DNA of 57,056 nucleotides from CAZJYC01 sp964550165 (GCA_964550165.1 CAZJYC010000007.1:1-57056); one strand, 5' to 3'. Shown: positions 16,098-25,272, counted from the stretch's first letter. Numbers and translations are program-made. The notes: generated from the sequence alone by a model not told the origin.

Positions 16098-17007
16098 CCT
16101 CTTCTTCAAGCTCAATGCCGAATTCTTCCTTCACCCGTCGCTTGAGCTCTTGAGCAAGACAGACGACATCCCGCGCCAGCGCTTTTCCCTGGTTGATGAT
16201 GAAATTCGCATGGCCGGGATAGACGAGCGCTTCCCCCATGCGCATGTTTTTCGCTCCAACTTTTTCCAGGTAGTACGCAGCGGGGACTTTTTTTCCGTCA
16301 GGAAGCACGATATTTTTGAAGTAGCTTCCCGCGTATGCCGTTCCTTCAGGAGGATGCTTTTCCCTCCTTATTTCCAGGTTTTCTTCAATCCTGGCTCTTA
16401 TCTGTTGCCCTTCGCCTTCGCGCAGCTCAAAGACAACCTGGAGAAGGATTTCATGAGTCCTCTTGAGGATGCTCTGGCGGTAAGCGAACTCAAAATAATC
16501 CTTTTTAATCCTAATCGGCTCTCCTTTTCTGTTGAGGATTGTCGCCTCTTTCAAAAAATTCCCGATGCATTGATCGAATGCCCCAGAGTTGCTGAAAATC
16601 GCACCGCCGATTGTGCCAGGAATTCCTGCCAGAAACTCAAGTCCGCTCAGGTCTTCTTCGACCGAAAATTGAAGCAAATCCTGCAGCGGAGTGCCGGAAA
16701 AGGCCTCGATTTCCTTTTTATCTCTGAGCTTTTTCCCTGTGACACCGTTTTTTATGATCAAGCCTGAGAAACCATCGTCATCGAAAAGAAGGTTATTCCC
16801 TCCTCCAATCACATAGTAGGGAAGGAAATTCTCCCGCGCCAAACGAATCGAAGCTGCCAGCTGCTGGATGGAGGCAGCTTCAAAAAAATATCTTGCCTTC
16901 CCGCCAATTCGAAAATTTGAATAGTCGCGAAGGCACACAGACTTTTTCAAAGGCTTTCCCACAGATTCAAAAAAAATCTGCGGAAAATCCTTCTCTTTCT
17001 TGGCCAT
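16063..17007 (-). CDS. murB: UDP-N-acetylenolpyruvoylglucosamine reductase
   Basis: FAD-dependent MurB, which reduces the enolpyruvyl group made by MurA to give UDP-MurNAc with NADPH. Start at 17007 (MAKKEKDF) gives 314 residues; a longer frame to 17088 adds 27 residues without similarity. FAD-binding motifs are YSNFRIGGKA, YYVIGGGNNLLF and LEFLAGIPGTIGGA. The catalytic serine region is GTAYAGSYFKN, where the type I/II proton donor is S in AGSYFKN. The C-terminal glutamate is in the HANFIIN-downstream EEFGIELEEEV stretch. A TATAGT box lies only 9 bases upstream of the ATG. Confidence 0.93.
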   Translation of the reverse strand: MAKKEKDFPQIFFESVGKPLKKSVCLRDYSNFRIGGKARYFFEAASIQQLAASIRLARENFLPYYVIGGGNNLLFDDDGFSGLIIKNGVTGKKLRDKKEIEAFSGTPLQDLLQFSVEEDLSGLEFLAGIPGTIGGAIFSNSGAFDQCIGNFLKEATILNRKGEPIRIKKDYFEFAYRQSILKRTHEILLQVVFELREGEGQQIRARIEENLEIRREKHPPEGTAYAGSYFKNIVLPDGKKVPAAYYLEKVGAKNMRMGEALVYPGHANFIINQGKALARDVVCLAQELKRRVKEEFGIELEEEVIFLRADSSLP

Positions 17008-17016
17008 TGCCCTAAT

Positions 17017-17025
17017 ACTATACCA
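17017..17025 (-). promoter_or_regulatory. Extended -10 element for murB
   Basis: On the minus strand TGGTATAGT, an extended -10, lies 9 bases before the murB ATG. The -35 region is poor. If real, the murB mRNA has almost no leader. Confidence 0.4.
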
Positions 17026-17062
17026 GCTTTGCCAAGATTTCCAGAGAGAAGCAAGGATTGTA

Positions 17063-17085
17063 AGCTTTTTTTCCGTGATGGAGAA
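17063..17085 (+). repeat. Remnant of the palindromic element (left arm only)
   Basis: AGCTTTTTTTCCGTGATGGAGAA matches the left outer arm of the 178-bp element with a 2-base gap. GCTGGGTTTC at 17102 loosely matches the start of its inner stem. The rest is absent, so this is a decayed copy or chance similarity. Confidence 0.4.
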
Positions 17086-17217
17086 CAACGTTATGGGTCA
17101 GGCTGGGTTTCTTGAAAAACGCTGCTTTTGCCCCGGCGATTCAAACAGGCAACAGTCCTTGTCTTATTTAAATTTGGCATAAATCTTGCTAAAATATTGA
17201 TTGTCGTATTGCTTATA

Positions 17218-17246
17218 TTGACATTTTCATACGCGCGGGCTATTAT
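17218..17246 (+). promoter_or_regulatory. Strong sigma70-type promoter for the TPR gene
   Basis: TTGACA (17218-17223) and TATTAT (17241-17246) with 17-bp spacing, about 28 bases before the ATG. Confidence 0.7.
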
Positions 17247-17273
17247 TCAACAAATTTTAATAAGAGGTTCAAA

Positions 17274-18464
17274 ATGAGAAAAAAAGTGCTGACATCATTG
17301 GCCTTATTCCTCCTGACCTTTGCTTTTTTGCCAGCCCAAACCACTGAAGCCAACGAAGCCTACATCAAAGCGATGACGACTCCAGACCCTGCTCAAAGAG
17401 CCAAGCTCCTTAAAGAATATATCGCTAAATATGCGGGAAAAGGAACTCAATACGAAAATTTCGCCTATGCCAACCTCTGTCTCCTGAATTACGCCGGAAA
17501 GACATTGGAAGAGACCATAAACTATGGTGAAAAATCTCTCGCCTTGGGCGGCTTGGATGACTTCTCAAAATGCCAAGTTTTGATCATTGTCTCGGGCATT
17601 TATGGCCAGCGCGGGCAGAACCTGGAAAAGGCAAAAAGCTATGCTTCCCAGGCCATCGATATCGCCAAAGACAACAAAAGCAAGCACTCCGAGGAATATA
17701 ACTCCGCCCAATGGAATAAGCTGTCAGGAGCCGCCAACTTTGCCTTAGGGCAGTCTTATGAAAAAGCTAAAGACCCAAAAAACGCTGTCGGCCCGCTTAT
17801 AGAATCCTATAAAGTATTGCAAGACCCGCAGATCTTGGCCATGCTGAAAAAGGCGGGAAAGACCCTCTACGATTTCAAGTTTTATAAGGATGCAGAAAAA
17901 GCTTTTGAATTTACAGCCGATACTTTAAAAGATTTTGAAAGCTTCAGGCTTTATGCCCAAACTTTGCACAGAAACGGTAAAAAAGACGAGGCCCTGAAAT
18001 ACTACAAGCTGGCCTATTCCAAGCAAAAGAGCGGCGATATCGCCTATAATGTCGGAATTATCCTGGCTGACGATTACAAATCTAATCCCACGTTCGCCCA
18101 GGAAGCCATCCGCTACCTGCTCGATGCCAGTTTCCTCTCTCCCTCTCGCTCCAAAGAAGCCATGGGGCTGGCTGAATCTCTTTTCTTCACAGTAAACAAA
18201 GACCTTAAATACAACGAAAAAGTCAAGGAGCTCCAGCAGAGAGGAGCAAAACTGGAAGAACTCACCAAGTCCTTCAACGATAAATTCGGAGAAAAGGCAG
18301 AAGAAGACTTAACCGAAGCGGAAAAAAAGGAAATGAACGACTTGAAAACTCAGATCGAAGCCGAGCAAAAGGCCATCCAAAAACTTGAAGCCGAGCAGCA
18401 ATTGGCTCTGGATAAGTTCAACAAACTCATAGAAGAAGCAAAGAAAAGACTGGGCATCGGATAA
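17274..18464 (+). CDS. Exported TPR-repeat protein with C-terminal coiled coil
   Basis: 396-residue protein with a Sec signal peptide (MRKK, hydrophobic LTSLALFLLTFAFLP, likely cut after AQT or TEA near 21-26). Residues about 25-310 are helical hairpins of tetratricopeptide type, for example around AYANLCLLNYAGK, ANFALGQSYEKAKDPKNAV and FRLYAQTLHRNGKKDEALKYYKLAY. Residues about 320-390 are a Glu/Lys-rich coiled coil. It should act in the periplasm or at the outer face as a scaffold or assembly factor. No lipobox is present. It is a single-gene unit with a near-consensus promoter, so it is probably abundant. No partner can be named. Confidence 0.85.
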   Translation: MRKKVLTSLALFLLTFAFLPAQTTEANEAYIKAMTTPDPAQRAKLLKEYIAKYAGKGTQYENFAYANLCLLNYAGKTLEETINYGEKSLALGGLDDFSKCQVLIIVSGIYGQRGQNLEKAKSYASQAIDIAKDNKSKHSEEYNSAQWNKLSGAANFALGQSYEKAKDPKNAVGPLIESYKVLQDPQILAMLKKAGKTLYDFKFYKDAEKAFEFTADTLKDFESFRLYAQTLHRNGKKDEALKYYKLAYSKQKSGDIAYNVGIILADDYKSNPTFAQEAIRYLLDASFLSPSRSKEAMGLAESLFFTVNKDLKYNEKVKELQQRGAKLEELTKSFNDKFGEKAEEDLTEAEKKEMNDLKTQIEAEQKAIQKLEAEQQLALDKFNKLIEEAKKRLGIG

Positions 18465-18568
18465 AAAATAACTCGCCTTTCGCGATTTGAACTTTTCCTC
18501 CTTCTCGTGTATCATCCCCATATCGAAAAGAGGAGAAAAGTCCTATCTGAAATCATGCGGGGGATAAG

Positions 18569-20581
18569 ATGGCAGCGACAAGCATCACCCTGAAGCAGGC
18601 TCAAAAAAAAATAAAGAAATTAAGAGAAGAGATAAAATATCACGAAAAAAAATACTATGTGGATAATGACCCTCAGATTTCTGACTACGAATTTGACATG
18701 CTCGCCAAAGAGCTGGAGAAGCTCGAAAAGCAATTCCCGGAGCTTGTCACCCCAGAATCTCCAACCCAGAGAGTCGGAGAAGAGCCTCTTGAAGGATTCG
18801 CCACAGTCGAGCACCGCACCCCGATGCTCAGCCTGGATAACTGCTACAGCGTTGAGGAATTGAGGGATTTCGAAGAGAGAATCCAGAAAATCGTTCCTGG
18901 TGAAAAAATTGACTATGTGGCAGAGCTCAAGATCGACGGCCTGGGCATTTCAGTCCTCTACCACGACGGCAAATATCTTCAGGCAGTGACCAGGGGCGAT
19001 GGTTTTAGAGGCGATGACGTCACCCCGAACGTCAAAACGATCAGAAGTATCCCTCTGGTCATCAAGGATCCGCGGGATATCGAAGTCAGGGGAGAAGTCT
19101 ATTTGCCCTTTCAGTCTTTCCAAAAAATCAACGCGGAACGAGAAAGAAAGGGAGAGCCCCTCTTCGCCAATCCCAGGAATGCCGCTTCCGGCTCTCTTCG
19201 CCTTCTTGACCCAAAAGAGGTCGCATCGCGGCAGTTGGATGTATTCCTCTATTATATTTATATCAGCGGAAAAAAGCAGGAAACGCATTGGAAGAACCTG
19301 CAGGCTCTGAAAGAATTGGGCTTTAAAATCAATCCAAATTCCCGCTACTGCCGAACCCTAGATGAGGTCGTCGCCTTCTGGGAGGAATGGCATAAGAAAA
19401 GAGACGATCTGGATTATGACGTTGACGGAATTGTGGTCAAGGTCAACTCGACCGAACAGCATCGCCGCCTCGGATTCACAGCCAAGTTTCCTCGGTGGGC
19501 GATTTCGTTTAAATTTCCAGCCAGACAGGCGACAACAAAAATCAAGGATATCATCGTCCAGGTGGGGAGGACAGGCGCTCTGACACCTGTGGCGGTATTG
19601 GAGCCTGTGAGCCTCTCTGGAATCACCATCACCCGCTCCACTCTCCACAATGAAGACGAAATCAAAAGAAAAGATATTAGAGTCGGCGACCATGTCCTTA
19701 TCGAGAGGAGCGGGGATGTCATCCCCAAAGTTGTCTCGGTCATGAAAGGAAGGCGGACAGGAAAAGAAAAAAAGTTCGTCTTCCCTGCCAAATGTCCTGT
19801 CTGCCGCTCTGCAACGTTTAAGCCTGAGGGAGAGGCCATCTCTCGCTGTACAAATCCATCTTGCCCGGCAAAATTGAGAGAATCTCTTCTCCATTTTGCC
19901 TCCCGCAGAGCGATGAATATCGAGGGCCTTGGCGATGCCCTTGTCGACCAGCTCTTAGAGGCCAAATTGGTGAAAAATATCCCGGATATCTATGCTCTGA
20001 AATATGACGCTCTGGTGAAGCTCGAAAGAATGGGCCCCAAAAGCTCCCAGAATCTCCTGGACGAAATTGAAAAATCAAAACAAAGAGGACTCCCCCAGTT
20101 GATCTACGCCCTCGGGATAAGATATGCGGGAGAGCGCACAGCTCAAGCCCTGGCTGCCCATTTCAAAAATCTGGAAACTTTGGCCAACACATCCTATGAA
20201 CAACTCATCCAGCTCGAAGATGTTGGCCCGAAGGTGGCAGAAAGCATCGTCTTCTTTTTCAAGCAGCCTGAAAACATGCAGCTTCTCAAAAAGCTAAAAG
20301 ACGCTGGCCTTAATTTTGTCTACAAGGAAGCCAGGAAAGGTCGGGAGCAGCCTTTAAGCGGACAGACATTTGTTCTCACCGGAGCGCTTTCTTCTTTAAC
20401 AAGAGAACAAGCTTCAAGAATGATCGAAGACCTGGGCGGGAGTGTCTCCTCCTCGGTCAACCGCAAAACGAATTGCGTTGTTGTGGGCGAATCCCCCGGT
20501 TCAAAGCTCGACCGGGCTCGAGAATTGGGAATTTTGATTCTTGAAGAGAAAGAATTCTTGAAAATGGTCAAGAAAGGCTAG
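18569..20581 (+). CDS. ligA: NAD-dependent DNA ligase
   Basis: Complete bacterial replicative ligase, 670 residues, which seals nicks with NAD as AMP donor. Order of domains: Ia domain with YHEKKYYVDNDPQISDYEFD (25-44), adenylation domain with the AMP-accepting K121 in AELKIDGLG, OB fold, four-cysteine zinc finger (CPVC and CTNPSC, about 411-433), helix-hairpin-helix repeats (about 440-580) and a C-terminal BRCT domain (about 590-670). All key motifs are intact. The stop codon overlaps the stop of the convergent next gene within CTAG. Confidence 0.97.
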   Translation: MAATSITLKQAQKKIKKLREEIKYHEKKYYVDNDPQISDYEFDMLAKELEKLEKQFPELVTPESPTQRVGEEPLEGFATVEHRTPMLSLDNCYSVEELRDFEERIQKIVPGEKIDYVAELKIDGLGISVLYHDGKYLQAVTRGDGFRGDDVTPNVKTIRSIPLVIKDPRDIEVRGEVYLPFQSFQKINAERERKGEPLFANPRNAASGSLRLLDPKEVASRQLDVFLYYIYISGKKQETHWKNLQALKELGFKINPNSRYCRTLDEVVAFWEEWHKKRDDLDYDVDGIVVKVNSTEQHRRLGFTAKFPRWAISFKFPARQATTKIKDIIVQVGRTGALTPVAVLEPVSLSGITITRSTLHNEDEIKRKDIRVGDHVLIERSGDVIPKVVSVMKGRRTGKEKKFVFPAKCPVCRSATFKPEGEAISRCTNPSCPAKLRESLLHFASRRAMNIEGLGDALVDQLLEAKLVKNIPDIYALKYDALVKLERMGPKSSQNLLDEIEKSKQRGLPQLIYALGIRYAGERTAQALAAHFKNLETLANTSYEQLIQLEDVGPKVAESIVFFFKQPENMQLLKKLKDAGLNFVYKEARKGREQPLSGQTFVLTGALSSLTREQASRMIEDLGGSVSSSVNRKTNCVVVGESPGSKLDRARELGILILEEKEFLKMVKKG

Positions 20582-22026
20582 CGTTTCTTTTTTTTCTTGC
20601 CCAAAAGGTCCATGGCCAGCAAATCTTTGAGAGTCTTCTTTTTCTTTTCGATCTCCTCTTCCAAGCCTAATTCTTTACGGACGACTTTATGTTCCGGCTC
20701 AATCTCCAATGCTTTTCTGAACATTTTCTTGGCTCTAACACTCAGTCCTTCTTCTTTATAATACATCCCCAGCCCTGCATAGGCGTCTGCGTTCCAGGGC
20801 TCGAGGTCGATGGCTTTCTTGAAATCTTCCTCTGCTTTTTCCCGAAAGGTGGGAATCTTCATCTCGATCGTTGCCAGAAGAAGAATATAACTGGCCTTGT
20901 TCCTTTTTAACCGAGCCGCCTCTTCTATGAGTATTAAGGCATCATCGAATCTCTCCTGAGTAAGGAGAGTCTTAGCCTGACGAAACTTTATCTCTGCTCT
21001 CTTATCTGCCTCCATTTTATCCACTTCGGAAGGGGCTTCAGGGCTGGGTTCCTCATAAGCCACGGGTTCTTTTCCCGTGCTGAGAGTCTGGTAAGCCTTC
21101 GAGACGTGAGCGAACACATTTTCAACCATTTTTTTGGTCTCTACAGGGAGCTTTTGATCAAAGCGGTCTGGATGGTATTTGCGCGCCAGGCGGAAATAGG
21201 CCATCTTGATCTCGTTCTGGGAAGCCGTTTGAGGGACATTCAAAAGAGTGTAACTATCCAAATTTTGAAGGCTCTCGCTGAGCGAGACCACCTCAGCCAG
21301 CCTCTGGGCCGTATCATCAGGAATAACCTTCTTCGGCTTTTCTTTTTTCTCCTTCGGTTTTGCTTTTTCTGGAAGATCGATCAGATTCAAGCAATAAAAC
21401 AGATAAAGGCTCTTCCAGTAGGGCCTGGCTCGAAACCGTTTGGCTTTAAGCAGAGCCGCTGCGGTCTGGCTTCCATCGAGCAGGGCCAATAAATCCTTCT
21501 CTGCTTTTGTCAGGCGCTCAACGCAATCTTTGGCCGCGGGCACGAACTTCTTTCTCTCCGTGAATTTCTTTAGCTCAGGATTATATTTCATGCGCCTGAT
21601 GCCTTCCTCAATCAAATCCGGGACATTTATTCTTGTTCCAAACTCTCCTTCGGTAAGCCCGCTCTTTTCTTGAAATTTGAACTTTCCTCCGAAGATGGGA
21701 AACGTGTTAAGGGCTGTCTCTCTCATCTGATACATCAGGCCGGCATGCAAATCTTTCTTGGTGAGAATCCCGCTTTCGACCAGAATCTTCCCGATATTCT
21801 TCATCGGCACAATGTACTCTTCGATATTGCTGTGGATTTCTTCTGAGATCTTCTTCATCTTGAACAGAAACTCCCCCAACAATTCCTGAATTTGATTGGT
21901 CTTGGTAAAGACCATATAGCCTTCTTGGAAAAAGAGATACTTCTGGGTACTTTTGTAGCTAAAAGAAAGACGGCCGCTTTTCCGGTTGAAAAAAATGTCT
22001 CTTAGATAACAACCAATATGTTCCAT
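20578..22026 (-). CDS. DUF4388 (PATAN-like) - DnaJ - TPR multidomain protein
   Basis: 482-residue cytoplasmic protein. N-terminal about 1-150 resembles DUF4388/PATAN domains (SGRLSFSYK, YLFFQEGYMVFTKTNQ), followed by a winged-helix-like segment (about 165-225), a Lys/Pro linker, a J domain with the HPD motif in ARKYHPDRFD (about 285-294; the family helix II-loop), and TPR repeats (about 345-455). It ends in a run of Lys. In delta-proteobacteria and Acidobacteria similar proteins are linked to signalling or motility; here there is no such neighbour. The J domain implies an Hsp70 partner, but dnaK is not in the window. Confidence 0.8.
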   Translation of the reverse strand: MEHIGCYLRDIFFNRKSGRLSFSYKSTQKYLFFQEGYMVFTKTNQIQELLGEFLFKMKKISEEIHSNIEEYIVPMKNIGKILVESGILTKKDLHAGLMYQMRETALNTFPIFGGKFKFQEKSGLTEGEFGTRINVPDLIEEGIRRMKYNPELKKFTERKKFVPAAKDCVERLTKAEKDLLALLDGSQTAAALLKAKRFRARPYWKSLYLFYCLNLIDLPEKAKPKEKKEKPKKVIPDDTAQRLAEVVSLSESLQNLDSYTLLNVPQTASQNEIKMAYFRLARKYHPDRFDQKLPVETKKMVENVFAHVSKAYQTLSTGKEPVAYEEPSPEAPSEVDKMEADKRAEIKFRQAKTLLTQERFDDALILIEEAARLKRNKASYILLLATIEMKIPTFREKAEEDFKKAIDLEPWNADAYAGLGMYYKEEGLSVRAKKMFRKALEIEPEHKVVRKELGLEEEIEKKKKTLKDLLAMDLLGKKKKKR

Positions 22027-22043
22027 GCGTATTTTGGTATATT

Positions 22044-22070
22044 ATTATACAAATAAAACTAATTTTTCAA
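22044..22070 (-). promoter_or_regulatory. Candidate promoter for the DUF4388-DnaJ gene
   Basis: On the minus strand a perfect TATAAT (plus 22044-22049) with TTGAAA 15 bp upstream (plus 22065-22070). The spacing is short. Confidence 0.4.
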
Positions 22071-22164
22071 ATATTTATTTAGCACAATAAGATTCTTTTT
22101 TATCCGGTTTCTCTCGCTTCGAGCGCAATTGCAAAGGAGAGAAAATTGTGATAATTTTTGCACG

Positions 22165-23013
22165 ATGAAAATCGGCCTGGCTCAAATCTCATCTCATCTG
22201 GGCGATCCAGAAAAGAATCTTGACCTTCATCTTCAGCACATCGAAAAGGCCAGAAGGAAAAATATCGACCTTCTCGTTTTCCCGGAACTCAGTCTCAGCG
22301 GATATACCCTTAAAGATCTGGTCGAAGAGGTCGCGATTCTGCCTGAATCCCATCCTTACATCAAAACGCTCAAAGCGGAAAGCCGTAAGCTTTCCCTCGT
22401 TTTTGGCTTTGTGGAAGAGAAAGACAGAGGCCTTTTTTACAATTCAGCGGCTTTTCTCTCTGGCGGAAAAATTCTTCATATTCACCGCAAAGTCTTCCTT
22501 CCCACCTACGGAATGTTCGAGGAGGCAAAATTCTTCGCTCAAGGAAAAAACTTCCGCACCTTCCCCACTCCTCATGGAAAAACGGGCATGATGATTTGCA
22601 GAGACTTTCTCCACTGCGGCGCTTGCTATCTCCTCTTTGCCGGCGGCTCTGAACTCATCATCATTATCAGTGCAGCTCCGGGGCGGGGAGTCTCCGCCAA
22701 AGGCTATTACGAGACGAGCCGGATGTGGGAGCTGATGGGAGAAGCCATTTCGCGTTTCTCGACTGCATTCGTGATTTACTGCAACAGAGTTGGGTTTGAA
22801 GACGGGAAGCACTTTGCTGGAGGCTCATTCATCTACAATCCCATGGGCGAGCTCGTGGCCAAAGCGCCATACCTTGAAAAAGACTTTCTTACCCAGGAAA
22901 TAAACCTGGATGATATCCGCAAAGCCAGGAAAAAGTGGCCGTACAAGAGGGATGACAGGCCTGAAATTATCCTTGAAGCCCTGAAAAGGATTGTCAGCAG
23001 TTATGAAGATTAA
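22165..23013 (+). CDS. Nitrilase-family amidase, probable glutaminase partner of NadE
   Basis: Carbon-nitrogen hydrolase of 282 residues with the full catalytic triad: E41 (FPELSLSGY), K109 (HRKVFLP) and C145 (MMICRDFLH). The start at ATG 22165 matches the family opening MKIGLAQI; a TTG at 22129 is possible but adds unrelated residues. The end overlaps the start of nadE by 11 bases. In many bacteria this domain is fused to the N-terminus of NAD synthetase, where it releases ammonia from glutamine. Here the two are separate, adjacent, coupled genes, so this is most likely the glutaminase subunit, an inference from order and domain type. Confidence 0.85.
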   Translation: MKIGLAQISSHLGDPEKNLDLHLQHIEKARRKNIDLLVFPELSLSGYTLKDLVEEVAILPESHPYIKTLKAESRKLSLVFGFVEEKDRGLFYNSAAFLSGGKILHIHRKVFLPTYGMFEEAKFFAQGKNFRTFPTPHGKTGMMICRDFLHCGACYLLFAGGSELIIIISAAPGRGVSAKGYYETSRMWELMGEAISRFSTAFVIYCNRVGFEDGKHFAGGSFIYNPMGELVAKAPYLEKDFLTQEINLDDIRKARKKWPYKRDDRPEIILEALKRIVSSYED

Positions 23014-23815
23014 CGCAGCCTTTGTCGAAAAAGTGCTCACGTCCTTCATCAAGGAAGAGTTATCCAAGTTCAACTATAAAAAAGGAATACTGGGGCTTTC
23101 CGGAGGACTCGATTCATCCGTGTGCGCCATTCTCGCCGTCAGAGCCCTTGGTGCGAAGAACGTCATCGGCCTGATCATGCCTTATGGAAAAACATACAGC
23201 CAGGGCGTCAAGGATGCCCAAGAGCTGGCTCGGCGGCTCAAGATAAAATCAAGAATTATCGACATCTCGCCCATGGTCGATGCCTATTTTTCCACATATC
23301 CGACTGAGAACAGGATTGCCAAAGGAAATAAAATGGCAAGGGAAAGGATGTCCATTCTCTACGATCACTCAGTGCGGGAAAAAGCCTTGATCCTGGGGAC
23401 GAGCAACAAAACCGAACTGCTCCTGGGCTATGGAACGATCCACGGCGATATGGCCTGTGCCATAAACCCTCTGGGTGACCTCTACAAGACTCAGGTTAAA
23501 CAATTGGCAAGGCACCTGGGTGTCCCTGAAAAAATCCAGAAAAAAACACCCACAGCGGGTTTGTGGGCAGGGCAGACAGACGAGAAAGAAATCGGCCTGA
23601 CTTACGAGGAAATGGATAAAATCCTCTATCATCTGATCGACAGAAGAATGTCAGGAAAAGAGGTCATTTCCTCGGGATTCAAGAAAGAGGCTGTGGGTAA
23701 AATCTTGACCCTTATCAAGAGCTCCGAATTCAAAAGAAAACTTCCACCCATTCCCAAAATATCCACCCGGACTGTGGGCCATGACTTTCTCTTTCCTTAC
23801 GATTGGGGAAAATAG
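23003..23815 (+). CDS. nadE: NAD synthetase
   Basis: ATP-pyrophosphatase that amidates nicotinic acid adenine dinucleotide to NAD in the last step of NAD synthesis. With the ATG at 23003 it has 270 residues. The P-loop is LSGGLDSSV (about 33-41), followed by IGLIMPYGKTYSQG, LGTSNKTELLLGY and the TAGLWAGQTDE segment. It has only the synthetase domain. The upstream nitrilase gene overlaps it, suggesting ammonia is supplied in trans. nadD is also in this window (27423-28082). Confidence 0.95.
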   Translation: MKINAAFVEKVLTSFIKEELSKFNYKKGILGLSGGLDSSVCAILAVRALGAKNVIGLIMPYGKTYSQGVKDAQELARRLKIKSRIIDISPMVDAYFSTYPTENRIAKGNKMARERMSILYDHSVREKALILGTSNKTELLLGYGTIHGDMACAINPLGDLYKTQVKQLARHLGVPEKIQKKTPTAGLWAGQTDEKEIGLTYEEMDKILYHLIDRRMSGKEVISSGFKKEAVGKILTLIKSSEFKRKLPPIPKISTRTVGHDFLFPYDWGK

Positions 23816-23818
23816 GCA

Positions 23819-24520
23819 GTGGGGGCAGAAAATTCAGGACATAGAAAACCCGGTAAGCTCTACGTTGTCGCCACCCCCATAGGAAATCTGGAAGACCTGA
23901 CCTTCCGGGCATTGAGGATTCTCAGAGGGGCCTCTGCCATAGCCTGCGAAGATACGAGGCAGACGCAAAAACTTTTGAATAAATTCCGTATTAAAAAGCC
24001 GCTGATCAGTTATTACCAACCCAGGGAAAGGCAGAAAATTCCTCTGATTATCAAAAAGCTCAAGGATGGGGAGGATGTGGCCCTGGTCACCGACTCTGGG
24101 ACTCCAGGGCTCTCAGACCCAGGCTACCCCTTGATTCATGAAGCCACAAGGCAGGGGATTCCGATCATCCCCATTCCTGGGCCATCAGCCTTGACCGCAG
24201 CCCTCTCGGCAGCAGGGCTTCCCACCCATAAATTCCTCTTCCTTGGCTTTTCTCCGCCAAAAAAAGAGGGAATAAAAAAAATTCTCCGCTCCCTGAAAGA
24301 CGAAAGCGCTACCCTTGTTTTTTACGTTCCGACCCGGAGGCTGGTGCCTTTTCTAAAAATTTCCCTCGCAGAACTTGGAAACAGGCAGATTGTCATCGCC
24401 AGGGAAATGACAAAAATCCATGAAGAATTCCTTAGAGGAACGGCCGAGGGGCTGATCGAACGCCTGGAAGGGAAGGAATTGAAAGGCGAAGCCACGATTC
24501 TCATCCAAGGGAAGCGCTAA
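23819..24520 (+). CDS. rsmI: 16S rRNA 2'-O-ribose C1402 methyltransferase
   Basis: RsmI, an SAM-dependent tetrapyrrole-methylase-fold enzyme that modifies C1402 in the decoding centre of 16S rRNA. GTG start, 233 residues. Motifs are KLYVVATPIGNLEDLT (about 11-26), ACEDTRQTQKLL (about 41-52), LVTDSGTPGLSDPGY (about 86-100) and IPGPSALTAALSAAG (about 114-128). It lacks the short C-terminal extension of the E. coli enzyme. It begins 3 bp after nadE and probably shares its transcript. Confidence 0.95.
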   Translation: MGAENSGHRKPGKLYVVATPIGNLEDLTFRALRILRGASAIACEDTRQTQKLLNKFRIKKPLISYYQPRERQKIPLIIKKLKDGEDVALVTDSGTPGLSDPGYPLIHEATRQGIPIIPIPGPSALTAALSAAGLPTHKFLFLGFSPPKKEGIKKILRSLKDESATLVFYVPTRRLVPFLKISLAELGNRQIVIAREMTKIHEEFLRGTAEGLIERLEGKELKGEATILIQGKR

Positions 24521-24719
24521 AAGCCTTTTTTTTCTTCCGGATTCTTTCAAGGGGCGATAATCCGGGGATGAATCCAATAAATTTTGGGCTAAAATTTCAG
24601 GAAAATAATCTAAGTATTTGAAATTCAATAAGCTAAGTTTTACATTTCTGGGCAAGAATCTTAGCTTTTCTAGAAAAAAATGGTACAGAAAGGATATTTT
24701 TAAAAAAATACGCAAAAGC

Positions 24720-24748
24720 TTGACAAAGTAACACTAAGATATTATATT
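24720..24748 (+). promoter_or_regulatory. Near-consensus sigma70 promoter for hsp20
   Basis: TTGACA (24720-24725), 17 bp, TATATT (24743-24748). No CIRCE or other heat-shock operator is visible around it. The remaining gap 24521-24719 shows nothing clear. Confidence 0.75.
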
Positions 24749-24781
24749 GATGACTTACTAAACTTTTAGAGGAGGTACAAA

Positions 24782-25246
24782 ATGGCTATCATCAGATGGG
24801 ATCCTTTCAAAGATCTGGTAACCTTAAGGGAAAGGATGAATCGTCTCTTTGAGGAAGCATTCACTTCTCGAGGCGAGGAGAAAGGCCTGGTTGCAGGCAA
24901 CTGGTCTCCGTCTGTTGACATCTTTGAAACAGAAAATGCCCTGGTGCTGACAGCTGAAGTTCCTGGGATCGATGAGAACGATATCGAAATCAAGATTGAG
25001 GACAACACCCTTAGCCTAAGGGGCGAAAGAAAATTCGAAAAAGAGACAAAAGAAGAGAATTACCACCGCATCGAGCGTTCCTACGGCAGTTTCTACAGGT
25101 CTTTTACCCTGCCCACCTCCATCGATCAGGACAAGATCCAGGCTGAGCACGAAAATGGAATTCTGAAGATCACCATGCCCAAGAAGCCAGAATTGAAGCC
25201 GAGAAAGGTAAAAGTTCTCAAAGCGACGAGCAAACCCAAAAATTAA
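24782..25246 (+). CDS. Hsp20/alpha-crystallin family small heat shock protein
   Basis: ATP-independent holdase chaperone, 154 residues. It starts with the common IIRWDPFKDLVTLRERMNRLFEEAF and has the alpha-crystallin domain from about 45 to 140: WSPSVDIFETE, LTAEVPGIDENDIEI, LSLRGER and GSFYRSFTLP. The C-terminal anchoring IxI-type motif is not obvious (LKITMPKK and PRKVKVL close the domain). AGAGGAGG site, own promoter and terminator: a monocistronic gene. Confidence 0.95.
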   Translation: MAIIRWDPFKDLVTLRERMNRLFEEAFTSRGEEKGLVAGNWSPSVDIFETENALVLTAEVPGIDENDIEIKIEDNTLSLRGERKFEKETKEENYHRIERSYGSFYRSFTLPTSIDQDKIQAEHENGILKITMPKKPELKPRKVKVLKATSKPKN

Positions 25247-25272
25247 TAGGCTTGGATTCGTCTTATAGACAA

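Noticed and set aside
17008..17088. 27-residue N-terminal extension of murB
   Set aside because: No similarity to MurB, and the promoter-like TATAGT lies inside it.
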